DNA of 30,148 nt from Dehalococcoidales bacterium. GTDB lineage: Bacteria > Chloroflexota > Dehalococcoidia > Dehalococcoidales > UBA5760. Within the stretch, counting starts at the first letter, position 1. Every line of letters begins with the position of its first letter. Location: positions 1 to 30,148 of the forward strand of contig JAQUOC010000004.1 in the NCBI GenBank assembly GCA_028717305.1, given 5' to 3'. A program made the translations under genes and the position numbers. Shown one piece after another: positions 1-6,956 of this stretch. The notes below the pieces were generated by a model. The model was not told the DNA's origin and made no database searches. It saw only the letters and a list, made by a program, of their open reading frames with translations.

Positions 1-418
1 CGGCGTAGACCCTCTCCTGGTCGATACCCAGCCGGTGCAGGATTACCGACGCTTCGCCCTTCTCCTCAGCAGCCATGGCAATGAAGAGGTGTTCGGTTCC
101 GATAAATTCGTCCTTGAGCCTGGCCGCTTCCTCACCGGCCTTGTTTATCAGCTGGGCAACCCGTGGTGTGGCATATATCTGCCCAGTTTCATAAGCAACC
201 CGGGGAGACCGCTCCAGTACCGCTTCTACCTGTTGCCTAGCTGCCTCAAGGTCTACCCCCAGGTCCGTAAGTATCTCACCGACCAGCCCAGCTTCCTGGC
301 GGAGCAGGGCCAGCAGGATATGTTCAACGTCCCACTGGCTATGGTGGTACTGCCGGACTATCTCCTGTGATAAAGCCAGTGCTTCTTGTGCCTGTTCAGT
401 AAATTTTTCTTGTCTCAT
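1..418 (-). CDS. clpB: ClpB disaggregase, N-terminal part (runs off window)
   Basis: The first 139 codons of a minus-strand gene are present; the rest lies beyond the left edge. The translation begins MRQEKFTEQAQEALALSQ and contains the two Clp_N repeats, with hallmark phrases VEHILLALLRQE (about residues 31-42) and IGTEHLFIAMA (about 106-116). This is the substrate-handling N domain of the Hsp100 protein ClpB, an AAA+ ATPase that works with DnaK/DnaJ to resolubilise aggregates. The start ATG overlaps the hspR stop as ATGA, so it is translationally coupled as last gene of dnaJ-hspR-clpB. The AAA modules are not visible, so ClpC or ClpA cannot be fully excluded, but hspR-dnaJ neighbours and the ClpB-type N domain favour ClpB. 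Confidence 0.9.
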   Translation of the reverse strand, partial: MRQEKFTEQAQEALALSQEIVRQYHHSQWDVEHILLALLRQEAGLVGEILTDLGVDLEAARQQVEAVLERSPRVAYETGQIYATPRVAQLINKAGEEAARLKDEFIGTEHLFIAMAAEEKGEASVILHRLGIDQERVYA

Positions 419-732
419 GTGCCATCTACCTCCCTGAAGCTCCTCAGTTCTGACTCTGCATCATCCAGGCGGGCCTGCAACTCGGATATCTGCTCAAGCA
501 TCTTCAGGATAACCTCTATTCCGGCCAGGTTAACTCCCAGGTCATCCATCAGAGTCTTGGCCCGACGTACTATTGCGATATCGCTGCTGGAATAGAGGCG
601 TATATTGCCACGGGACCGGTGCGGCTCTATTATGCCAATTCTCTCGTAATAACGCAACGTATGGGTTCTAACGCCAATCATTTTAGCGGCAATACCGATT
701 CCGTATCGTGGTTCGTTGTCCTCTGAATTCAT
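415..732 (-). CDS. hspR: HspR, MerR-family heat-shock repressor
   Basis: A 105-residue MerR-type regulator. The N-terminal winged helix-turn-helix is clear (YGIGIAAKMIGVRTHTLRYYE, with the LRYYERIGII core at about 26-35), followed by the wing RGNIRLYSSSDIA and a C-terminal coiled coil (about 78-100) for dimerisation. HspR normally represses dnaK/dnaJ/clpB-type operons and uses DnaK as co-repressor; it lacks the metal-sensing cysteines of other MerR proteins, and none are present here. It lies 14 bp after dnaJ with a GAGGT ribosome site 4 bp before the ATG, and its stop overlaps clpB. A clear HAIR operator (CTTGAGT-N7-ACTCAAG) was not found before dnaJ, so the binding site may be diverged or elsewhere. 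Confidence 0.92.
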   Translation of the reverse strand: MNSEDNEPRYGIGIAAKMIGVRTHTLRYYERIGIIEPHRSRGNIRLYSSSDIAIVRRAKTLMDDLGVNLAGIEVILKMLEQISELQARLDDAESELRSFREVDGT

Positions 733-746
733 AATAACCTCACTGC

Positions 747-1730
747 TTAATCCGGCCTGATTTCCCTTAGCTGATTAAACAGCTCCTTCTCCCGGTTCGA
801 TAGGCTGGTTGGCAGTATCACGTTTACCTTGGCTATCAGGTCGCCGTGGGATAATCTACCCAGATGGGGCATACCCTGTCCGGACAGGCGAAAAGTACCG
901 CCGTTCTGAGTCTCCGGGGGAATTTTCAGCGCCAGCTTGCCCTTTAGGGTAGGCACCTGGATCTCTCCCCCCAATACCACCACGGTTAGCGGAACACTGA
1001 CCTCTACATGCAGGTTATCGCCGCTGCGCTGAAACTGTGAATGCGGTTTTACGGATATCACCAGATAAAGGTCGCCGTTAGCTGCACCGCCGTAACCCTG
1101 TCCTCCTTTACCAGTAACGCGTACCCGTGACCCATCCCTGACCCCGGGCGGAATCTTGACCTCGAGACGCTTCAGTCGGGGTACCATTCCCGAGCCGCGG
1201 CATGCCGAGCAGGGAACACCCTGTATCAGGCCGCTACCCTGGCATCCTGAACAGGGTTCATTGGCCTCGATACCCAGGATACGAGTCGAGCCGTGATAGG
1301 CTTCTTCCAGAGTGACCTCTACCGGGTGGTCGATATCCTGGCCCCGCCTCGGTCGGGCCTGGCGGCGGTAGGTCTGCCTACGGTTGCCCCGGAACAGCTC
1401 ATCGAAGATGCTGCCCAGATCAGCTTCTTCAAAGTGAAAACCGGCACCACCCTGATTGAAGCCTTCGGGTGTTGCCTGGTATCCTGCCTGAGCAAACTGA
1501 TCGGCATACTGCCACTGGTCGCCGAACCGGTCGTATTTCTTTCTTTTCTCTTTGTCGGAGAGGACCTCGAAGGCTTCATTTATCTCCTTGAATTTAGCCT
1601 CTGCCGACTTATCGCCGGGGTTAACATCGGGATGGTACTTGCGCGCCAGTTTGCGGTACGCCTGTTTGATATCTTTTTCGGTGGCATCCCGCTTGACTCC
1701 CAGGGTCTGGTAGTAGTCTTTTCCTGCCAT
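747..1730 (-). CDS. dnaJ: DnaJ/CbpA-type Hsp40 co-chaperone with half-size zinc finger
   Basis: A 327-residue Hsp40. The J domain occupies residues 1-70 with the HPD motif at 33-35, which stimulates DnaK ATPase. A glycine/phenylalanine-rich linker follows (about 85-115), then the C-terminal substrate-binding beta domains (about 134-320). The zinc-finger region is reduced: only two CxxCxGxG-type motifs are present (Cys160/163 and Cys174/177), whereas canonical DnaJ has four repeats binding two zinc ions. The protein therefore sits between DnaJ (type I) and CbpA (type II, no finger). It is the first gene of dnaJ-hspR-clpB and has a GGGAGAG ribosome site just before the ATG. No dnaK or grpE is in the window. 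Confidence 0.93.
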   Translation of the reverse strand: MAGKDYYQTLGVKRDATEKDIKQAYRKLARKYHPDVNPGDKSAEAKFKEINEAFEVLSDKEKRKKYDRFGDQWQYADQFAQAGYQATPEGFNQGGAGFHFEEADLGSIFDELFRGNRRQTYRRQARPRRGQDIDHPVEVTLEEAYHGSTRILGIEANEPCSGCQGSGLIQGVPCSACRGSGMVPRLKRLEVKIPPGVRDGSRVRVTGKGGQGYGGAANGDLYLVISVKPHSQFQRSGDNLHVEVSVPLTVVVLGGEIQVPTLKGKLALKIPPETQNGGTFRLSGQGMPHLGRLSHGDLIAKVNVILPTSLSNREKELFNQLREIRPD

Positions 1731-1764
1731 ATCTCTCCCGAATACAGATTGGATGATACTAGTT

Positions 1765-1793
1765 ATTATAGGTTACCTCGGGTGAGATGTCAA
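1765..1793 (-). promoter_or_regulatory. Consensus sigma-70 promoter of dnaJ-hspR-clpB
   Basis: On the minus strand TTGACA (1788-1793) is followed by a 17-bp spacer and TATAAT (1765-1770), a perfect match to the housekeeping consensus. Transcription would start near 1758, giving a leader of about 28 nt before the dnaJ ATG at 1730. A promoter this strong on a heat-shock operon fits control by repression (HspR) rather than by an alternative sigma factor; that link is inference. Confidence 0.88.
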
Positions 1794-1934
1794 TACTGAG
1801 TCAATAAAGTTAATAAAATACTATCAATGTGTATCGTGAAATCCTCAAACTTTACCCATTCTTCTAAAGTTAGGGATTGTTCTAAGGATTTGGCGGGGAT
1901 GGGACACTAAGAGAAAGGTGTTGATATAACCTTC

Positions 1935-1963
1935 TTGCAAAATACTTTTTTTTATTGTACAAT
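1935..1963 (+). promoter_or_regulatory. Promoter of zinc-ribbon gene / rpsU
   Basis: TTGCAA (1935-1940), 17-bp T-rich spacer, TACAAT (1958-1963). Predicted start near 1970, leaving a leader of about 118 nt before the ATG at 2088. The same transcript could continue through rpsU. Confidence 0.7.
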
Positions 1964-2087
1964 GCATCCGGTGGTTTTAGTCTAGGTTATCACCTATTTT
2001 GTTGAATTATGCTGTGTTTACTCGGTATTTCCTCATGCTCTGGGTGACCATAGAACTAGCCAACTAACTAAGAGAGGAGGTCAGCCA

Positions 2088-2393
2088 ATGAGCTTTGAGG
2101 ACAAGTCAATCCAGTGTTCCGACTGTGGTGCTACCTTTACCTTCAGCGCCGAGGAACAGGAATTCTTCGCTTCGAAAGGCTATACCAACGATCCCAAGCG
2201 CTGCCCTTCTTGTCGTCAGGCAAGAAAGGCGGAGCGCTACGGGAATAGTGACTACGGTTACCGGCCCCGGCGCCAGATGTTCCCTGCGGTATGCGCTGAG
2301 TGTGGCAAGGACACCGAAGTACCGTTCGAGCCTCGCGAAGGTAGACCAGTCTACTGCAGTGATTGCTACAGCAAAACCAAAGTAAGGGAGTAA
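2088..2393 (+). CDS. Small double zinc-ribbon protein
   Basis: A 101-residue protein with two zinc-binding modules of paired CxxC knuckles: Cys10/13 with Cys39/42, and Cys69/72 with Cys90/93. The first half (CSDCGATFTFSAEEQEFF ... CPSC) matches the small 'probable zinc-binding' family often abbreviated zf-trcl; the second half (CAECGKDTEVPF ... CSDC) is a separate knuckle common in candidate-phylum and Chloroflexota proteins. Function is not known; nucleic-acid binding is plausible from the basic linker (about 43-63). The ATG has a strong AGGAGGT ribosome site 6-7 bp upstream. It lies 76 bp before rpsU on the same strand and may share its promoter, suggesting a link with translation or growth state. 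Confidence 0.85.
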   Translation: MSFEDKSIQCSDCGATFTFSAEEQEFFASKGYTNDPKRCPSCRQARKAERYGNSDYGYRPRRQMFPAVCAECGKDTEVPFEPREGRPVYCSDCYSKTKVRE

Positions 2394-2469
2394 AGTTATC
2401 GTAACCTGATGGCATACGCAGGTTGGAAAGGTCCGGCCGGTGTATGTGCCTGGAAGGTGTTGGAGTGTT

Positions 2470-2655
2470 ATGCCGTTAGAAGTATCGGTGCGTGAAGGCG
2501 AGACCCAGGACTCGTTGTTGAGGCGCTTTCAGCGTATGGTGCAGATGGGTGGTATCCTTCGTGAGGCGAAGGCCCATCGCTATTTCCTCTCCAAGAGAGA
2601 TGCTGCCCGCCTGAAGGCGAAAAAAAATGCCAAGCGTAAGAGAATTGGCAGGTAG
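2470..2655 (+). CDS. rpsU: 30S ribosomal protein S21
   Basis: A 61-residue basic protein beginning MPLEVSVREGETQDSLLRRF and ending in a lysine/arginine-rich helix, the hallmark of S21, which binds the 3' end region of 16S rRNA. The start at ATG 2470 gives the usual family N terminus; an upstream in-frame ATG at 2440 would add ten residues that do not fit the family. A GGAG sits 4 bp before 2470. It follows the zinc-ribbon gene and ends before a region with several inverted repeats and a bidirectional terminator. Confidence 0.95.
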   Translation: MPLEVSVREGETQDSLLRRFQRMVQMGGILREAKAHRYFLSKRDAARLKAKKNAKRKRIGR

Positions 2656-2680
2656 AGCAATACCGGGCCAGGCCCGGATG

Positions 2681-2780
2681 TTGCTTTAACCGGTGGGCGG
2701 TTATTGCTTCATACCGGTGGGTTGTTACCCGATGTGCCGATGACAGCGGTGAACAGGTAAGATACCAAAATCGCTGTCAT
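2681..2780 (+). repeat. Nested repeats in the rpsU 3' untranslated region
   Basis: Three small structures sit between rpsU and its terminator. A near-duplicate of about 17 bp ending in ACCGGTGGG occurs at 2681-2697 and 2705-2721. A 9-bp inverted repeat ATGACAGCG / CGCTGTCAT lies at 2740-2748 and 2772-2780 with a 23-nt loop. Just upstream, CCGGGCC-A-GGCCCGG (about 2663-2677) can form a tight hairpin. None has a T-run, so they are not terminators; they may protect or process the mRNA end. Confidence 0.5.
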
Positions 2781-2788
2781 TCAAAGAG

Positions 2789-2825
2789 AAAAAAGGGGAT
2801 ACCAAATAAGGTATCCCCTTTTTTT
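2789..2825. terminator. Bidirectional intrinsic terminator between rpsU and lgt
   Basis: GGGGATACC (2795-2803), loop AAATAA, GGTATCCCC (2810-2818), with TTTTTTT on the plus side (2819-2825) and AAAAAA (2789-2794) that reads as a T-run on the minus strand. It can therefore stop rpsU transcripts and, in the other direction, transcripts coming out of lgt, whose stop codon is at 2828. Confidence 0.93.
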
Positions 2826-2827
2826 GA

Positions 2828-3649
2828 TCATACTTCAGGTGGAGGTTTTTCTCTTGTTAGGAAGCGGCGCCTGCGGTAGATGAGTATGAATACGCTTACC
2901 GCAAGTACCACTATCGAGATTATCTGTGCCTGGCTTAAGCCGAAAACAAAGTAAGCATGCGCATCGCGCAGGAATCCGATACCGATGCGCCAGGCTGAGT
3001 ACATGATGAAATAGACCATGAAGACAGAACCATCCGGCCTGAGCCGCCCCGTGAGCTTGAGCAGTATTACGAAGCAGACGAGGGCAAATACGGTTTCGTA
3101 AGCCTGAGTGGGATGGAGGGGTATGTTGAGCGGGGCGTAGCTGTTAGGGTGGGTATAGACCACGCTCCAGGGCACCCACTCTGCCGCCGCCTTACCCCAG
3201 CAGCATCCGTTTACCAGGCACCCCACCCTGCCGATAGCCTGGGCCAGGATGATCCCCGGCGCTATCAGGTCGGCGACGGCGAAAAAATCCCTTATCTTTT
3301 CCTTGCCGAGGCTGCTGAAGCGCAGATAGAGCCAGATGCCCAGGGTAGCACCGATGACGCCACCGTATATCGCCAGCCCGCCACCGCTGAATGCCTCCGC
3401 CGGGTGCTCTAGATAGTACTGCCAGCTCTCCATAACGTGGACCAGCTTGGCGCCGGCCATTCCTGAAGCAATGCCGACCGGAGCTAGCATAATATCGGGA
3501 GGGGCGGTTAGAGTCTCCTTTATCTTAGATATCCGGCTGTATGCCCAGAGGATCATCGCGACTACCGCCAGGGCGACGATGATACCGTACCACCTCACTT
3601 CGTGCGAGCCTATGCTAAAGGCAACCGGGTCGATGCTGATGTTTATCAT
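2828..3649 (-). CDS. lgt: Prolipoprotein diacylglyceryl transferase
   Basis: A 273-residue polytopic membrane protein. It transfers diacylglycerol from phosphatidylglycerol to the lipobox cysteine of prolipoproteins. Diagnostic stretches are SGGGLAIYGGVIG (88-100), GRVGCLVNGCCWG (140-152, the Lgt signature region in its cysteine-containing variant) and HPTQAYE (179-185). About seven hydrophobic segments are visible and the C terminus is arginine-rich. Length is normal for the family. The ATG at 3649 has AAGGAAGA about 11 bp upstream, a rather long spacing. It is the last gene of the minus-strand group DUF503-helicase-lgt, with a 69-bp gap to the helicase. Confidence 0.95.
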   Translation of the reverse strand: MINISIDPVAFSIGSHEVRWYGIIVALAVVAMILWAYSRISKIKETLTAPPDIMLAPVGIASGMAGAKLVHVMESWQYYLEHPAEAFSGGGLAIYGGVIGATLGIWLYLRFSSLGKEKIRDFFAVADLIAPGIILAQAIGRVGCLVNGCCWGKAAAEWVPWSVVYTHPNSYAPLNIPLHPTQAYETVFALVCFVILLKLTGRLRPDGSVFMVYFIMYSAWRIGIGFLRDAHAYFVFGLSQAQIISIVVLAVSVFILIYRRRRFLTREKPPPEV

Positions 3650-3718
3650 TCTGCTGATATTCTTCCTTTAATATGGTAGTCCTGTCTAATTAGTCCCTTT
3701 ACCGCAAATCCCCGGTTG

Positions 3719-6010
3719 CTAGCGCCCTGCTGTCAGACTCTCCAGCAATACCACGGCGGCACGCTTATCCAACGGCTTGTTATTGTTACCGCACTTGGGT
3801 GATTGAATACAACTGGGGCAACCCTCCTGACAAGGGCACTCCGTGATTAACCTCAGTGTAGTTTGCCACAGTTCTCCGGTTAAGTCAAAGCCCTTCTCGG
3901 CAATGCCAATGCCGCCGGGGTGAGCGTCGTAGATGAATATCTGGGCTCTGCCGGTATCGGGGTGGAGCAGGGTGGAAACACCGCCGATATCGTTACGGTC
4001 GCAGAGGGCGAAAAGAGGCAAAATGCCGACCGCAGCGTGCTCAACAGCATGTAGTCCACCGGCCGGATCCAGCTCTTCCTTCTCCAGCCGTGCCATGGCC
4101 CCCGGAGGCAGATCGAACCACAGCGCTATCGTAGCAAAGCGCTGGGGCGGTAGCTCGAGCATTTCTTCGCCGATTAACTCCTCGGTGAACTGCGCCTTCT
4201 TTTTGAAACCGACTACGGTAGTGGTAACCTCCACCTCACCCAGGAATACCTTTACCTTTCCGCAGTTTCTACTGCGAATTGTCCTGGTGATATGTAAATC
4301 GGTAGTCTCTTTAGTTTGGGTATAATAGGCGCTGGTAGTCGGCTCAGCATAGGCGGTACGTCCGGAAAGGTCGAGTCTGGTCACCAGATAGGACTCTCCC
4401 TGGTGAAGGTAAATAGCGCCGGGGTGTATCTGGAAGAAGGCTACGCTTGACTCTACCGTCTCCAGCAGGGAAGCCGTTTGGGTGTCGATAATGGCAAAGC
4501 TCTCGCCGCTGGTGGAACGGATGTTGATACCCTGGGCCGGATAGCTGATGGCCGGGGAGAGGTACCACCTGCCGCTCCGCTCGCGGAGCAAGCCATCTCG
4601 CTCTAGAGCTTCCTTTTCCCGGCTGAATGTGGCGCCGAAAAACTGCTCGTCACTCTTACCCAGCGGCAGTTCCCAGGCAGCGCAGAGCAAATGGGCCCCA
4701 AGAATATAGGAGTTGGCCGGGTTGACCAGGGCATTCTCAAAGTTTTTCCCGAAAAAATGGGCGGGATGGTGCATCAGGTACTGGTCGAGGGGATTGTTCA
4801 GAGCAATCAAAAAGCTCGATGATTTGCTCTCCCCTCGACCGCTCCGGCCCGCCTGCTGCCAGGTGCTGGCGATACTGCCCGGGTAGCCGGTGAGTACGGT
4901 AGCTTCCAGATCACCGATATCTATCCCCAGCTCGAGAGCATTGGTGGCGACCACGCCCAGCAGTTCCCCGTTGAACAAGTCCTGCTCTATACGGCGGCGG
5001 TCTTCGGGGAGATAGCCGGCGCGGTATGGCTTGATTCTCTCACTCAGGATGTGGTCGCTCTGGGCAAGACGTCTCTGTGAGTAGACGTAGATAAGCTCGG
5101 TAAGCCGGCGGGTACGGGCGAAGGCGATGCTGCGGATACGCTGGCTCACCAGGTTGGTAAACAGCTCGGTTGCTTCGCTGTTGGCGCTGCGCCGTATACT
5201 CCTTGACTCATCTATTAGGGGAGGATTCCAGAAAACGAAGTCCTTCTCGCCATGTGACGAACCGTCAATGTCGACAAGGCTAAAGTCAACCCCGACCAGT
5301 TTCTCGATATGCTCGACGGGGTTGGCTATTGTTGCCGAGCAGCAAATGAACCGAGGGTCTGAGCCGTAGAGACGGCAGAGACGGCGCAGGCGGCGCAGCA
5401 CACAGGCTAACTGGGAGCCGAAAACGCCGCGGTAGTTGTGGGCTTCATCGATCACCACATAGAGGAGGTGTCGCAGCAGGCTCGACCAGTATCTGTGGTT
5501 GGGCAGGATGCCGAGGTGTAGCATATCGGGGTTGGTCAGTATTATCCGGGCCCTTTTTCTGATCTCGGCCCGCTCTGCCCGGGGGGTATCACCGTCAAAG
5601 GTGTCCAGTTCCTCCGCCCGGAGTAGATCGGGACAGTATGTTGCGCGCAGGTTACGTAACTGGTCCTGGGCCAGGGCCTTGGTTGGAAAGAGATAGAGGG
5701 CACGGCTGGCTCGTTCGGTCAATATGCTCTCCATTACGGGGATGTTATAACACAGGGTCTTGCCGCTGGCGCTCGAGGTTGCTACCATAACATTCCTGCC
5801 CTGCCGGGCATGGTCTATCGCCTCGGCCTGATGAGTATATAGTGGCAACAGCCCATGCTTGCTGAGACAGTCATGAAGCCGATCGGATAGGGGCTTGTCC
5901 GTTTCACCATATCTTGCCTTGCGGGCCGGAATATGCTCGATGTGAGCAATCTGACCGCTGTAGCCGGGTTGGGCGGTAAGATAGTTGAGAAAGGTGGTAG
6001 TATCCATCAT
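3719..6010 (-). CDS. MrfA/YprA-like DEAH-box helicase with C-terminal cysteine cluster
   Basis: A 763-residue superfamily 2 helicase. From the chosen start: Walker A TSSASGKT (about 78-85), DEAH (188-191), SAT (about 225-227), motif V region NALELGIDIG and motif VI QQAGRSGR (385-392). The C-terminal third is the DUF1998-type domain ending in CPCQEGCPSCIQSPKCGN (about 725-742), whose four cysteines bind a metal in the Bacillus MrfA/YprA and eukaryotic Hrq1 group. MrfA is a 3'-5' DNA helicase for repair of mitomycin-type damage, so a repair role is likely by family. The start at 6010 is preferred to the longer frame at 6043 because AAGGGA lies just upstream and the extra 11 residues are not family-like. 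No MrfB-type nuclease is adjacent; the upstream partner is a DUF503 gene. Confidence 0.88.
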   Translation of the reverse strand: MMDTTTFLNYLTAQPGYSGQIAHIEHIPARKARYGETDKPLSDRLHDCLSKHGLLPLYTHQAEAIDHARQGRNVMVATSSASGKTLCYNIPVMESILTERASRALYLFPTKALAQDQLRNLRATYCPDLLRAEELDTFDGDTPRAERAEIRKRARIILTNPDMLHLGILPNHRYWSSLLRHLLYVVIDEAHNYRGVFGSQLACVLRRLRRLCRLYGSDPRFICCSATIANPVEHIEKLVGVDFSLVDIDGSSHGEKDFVFWNPPLIDESRSIRRSANSEATELFTNLVSQRIRSIAFARTRRLTELIYVYSQRRLAQSDHILSERIKPYRAGYLPEDRRRIEQDLFNGELLGVVATNALELGIDIGDLEATVLTGYPGSIASTWQQAGRSGRGESKSSSFLIALNNPLDQYLMHHPAHFFGKNFENALVNPANSYILGAHLLCAAWELPLGKSDEQFFGATFSREKEALERDGLLRERSGRWYLSPAISYPAQGINIRSTSGESFAIIDTQTASLLETVESSVAFFQIHPGAIYLHQGESYLVTRLDLSGRTAYAEPTTSAYYTQTKETTDLHITRTIRSRNCGKVKVFLGEVEVTTTVVGFKKKAQFTEELIGEEMLELPPQRFATIALWFDLPPGAMARLEKEELDPAGGLHAVEHAAVGILPLFALCDRNDIGGVSTLLHPDTGRAQIFIYDAHPGGIGIAEKGFDLTGELWQTTLRLITECPCQEGCPSCIQSPKCGNNNKPLDKRAAVVLLESLTAGR

Positions 6011-6054
6011 TATTCCCTTGCCAGAATAAAAAGAACCAAGCAACGATAGAGCTT

Positions 6055-6348
6055 CTAGAAGACGGAGATGAGCTCAATCTCGTAATCAAGCATCTCCACC
6101 TCGAAACGGCTCTCGATAATAAAGTTCACCACTCGGGAGAGGACTTCGTTAGAGTGCTGCTTGCTGTTGCTGACGCAGCATATTCCCAGGGTGATTGACT
6201 GCCATAGGTCGTGGCTATCGACCTCGGCTATGGCGACATTAAAGCGGTTGCTCACCCGGCCGGTAATCGACTTTACCACCTGCCGCTTACCCTTAAGTGA
6301 GCTGTTTTCCGGCAGGCGGAGGCTGATCTTGCAGATACCGACGTTCAT
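6055..6348 (-). CDS. DUF503 family protein (YlxP-like)
   Basis: A 97-residue protein beginning MNVGICKISLRLPENSSLKGKRQVVKS in outline, the typical N-terminal strand and KGKR turn of DUF503/YlxP, with the following conserved FNVAIAEVD and WQSITLGICCVSN. The fold is ferredoxin-like; the biochemical role is unsettled, with association to ribosome assembly proposed from its usual place between infB and rbfA. Here it is instead 45 bp upstream of the helicase on the same strand, while infB and rbfA in this window lie directly next to each other without it. The family call is firm; the function is open. Confidence 0.88.
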   Translation of the reverse strand: MNVGICKISLRLPENSSLKGKRQVVKSITGRVSNRFNVAIAEVDSHDLWQSITLGICCVSNSKQHSNEVLSRVVNFIIESRFEVEMLDYEIELISVF

Positions 6349-6570
6349 AGCGTGGCGGACCTCTGATATCGGGATGGTTTAGTCCAGCTTAACACATATT
6401 GCCGTCTCTATCCAGATACTTCCGTAAAGATGCCGCTCCGCTTTCAAGATTTGCGTCTTTTCTTTGTAGCCGGGAAAGTGCCCCAGGTCAATGGCCCGGC
6501 TAATAGCTAGAGATTATTGAACCGGAAATTTTGTCACCCGTCTATTCGAACCGGCTCATCTTCGGTAAAA

Positions 6571-6599
6571 TTTACATAAAAGAGCGGCTATGCTATAAT
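6571..6599 (+). promoter_or_regulatory. Promoter of rpsO-pnp-dap operon
   Basis: TTTACA (6571-6576), 17-bp spacer, TATAAT (6594-6599). Predicted start near 6606 gives a leader of about 70 nt before the TTG start of rpsO. Confidence 0.85.
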
Positions 6600-6634
6600 T
6601 TCATCGTTTTTAGTTAATAAAAAATAATATAATT

Positions 6635-6658
6635 TAGAGTGGGTGGGTCCTTACTCTA
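6635..6658 (+). promoter_or_regulatory. Hairpin in the rpsO leader
   Basis: TAGAGT (6635-6640) pairs with ACTCTA (6653-6658), and the stem can be extended by G-T, G-T and G-C pairs around the loop TGGGTC. It sits just upstream of the AAAAGGGGG ribosome site (6662-6670). S15 represses its own mRNA through leader structures in several bacteria, with unrelated folds in different lineages; this hairpin is a candidate for that role, not a proven one. Confidence 0.55.
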
Positions 6659-6676
6659 GGGAAAAGGGGGCATAAC

Positions 6677-6940
6677 TTGTACAAAGAGAAGAAGATGGAA
6701 ATCATCGGTAACTACAAACGCAGCGAGACTGACACTGGCTCGACCGAGGTGCAGATAGCGCTGCTGACCCAGAGGATAAACGAGCTGACCGGGCATATGG
6801 CCGCTAACCGGCACGATTATCACACACAGCGCGGCTTGCTCAAGCTGGTGGGTCAAAGAAGGAGGCTGCTGGCTTACCTCAGTCGGGAGGACAAAGACCG
6901 CTACCGGAGCCTGATTGAACAGCTCGGCCTGCGTAAATAA
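6677..6940 (+). CDS. rpsO: 30S ribosomal protein S15
   Basis: An 87-residue protein with the S15 core DTGSTEVQIALLTQRINELTGH and the helix HDYHTQRGLLKLVGQRRRLLAYL that contacts 16S rRNA helix h22. The TTG at 6677 is preferred over the ATG at 6695: it has a GGGGG ribosome site 6 bp upstream and gives the normal family length of 87-89 residues, while the ATG would remove six residues of the first helix and has no good site. It is the first gene of the operon and precedes pnp by 16 bp, the same rpsO-pnp pairing seen in many bacteria. Confidence 0.96.
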   Translation: MYKEKKMEIIGNYKRSETDTGSTEVQIALLTQRINELTGHMAANRHDYHTQRGLLKLVGQRRRLLAYLSREDKDRYRSLIEQLGLRK

Positions 6941-6956
6941 GAAAGAGGATAGTTGA

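Larger units (their letters stand above)
1731..2087. other. Divergent intergenic region, no gene
   Basis: This stretch separates the minus-strand heat-shock operon from the plus-strand zinc-ribbon gene. It holds the two opposite promoters listed separately and an AT-rich centre (about 1800-1930) with no open frame that looks coding. No CIRCE or HAIR operator could be recognised. The last 120 bases form a leader for the zinc-ribbon gene, ending in a strong AGGAGGT ribosome site. Confidence 0.6.
6349..6676. other. Divergent intergenic region between DUF503 and rpsO
   Basis: No gene with a start codon was found. The right half carries the rpsO promoter and a leader with one hairpin, both listed separately. 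The left half must contain the promoter of the DUF503-helicase-lgt group, but no convincing -35/-10 pair could be chosen on the minus strand. A 44-codon open stretch without a start lies at 6382-6513 (see rejected items). Confidence 0.55.

Noticed and set aside
1293..1799. Long plus-strand frame opposite dnaJ.
   Set aside because: It is the antisense shadow of a firmly identified gene and has no ribosome site or domain.
2410..2490. 26-codon frame starting at ATG 2410 that overlaps the rpsU start, as a possible leader peptide.
   Set aside because: No ribosome site at a workable distance and no conserved feature visible.
6382..6513. Minus-strand open stretch of 44 codons upstream of the DUF503 gene with coding-like look (contains HFPGYKEKTQILKAERHLYG).
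   Set aside because: It has no ATG, GTG or TTG start, a stop lies just upstream, and I recognise no family. It might be a gene remnant, but chance is equally likely.
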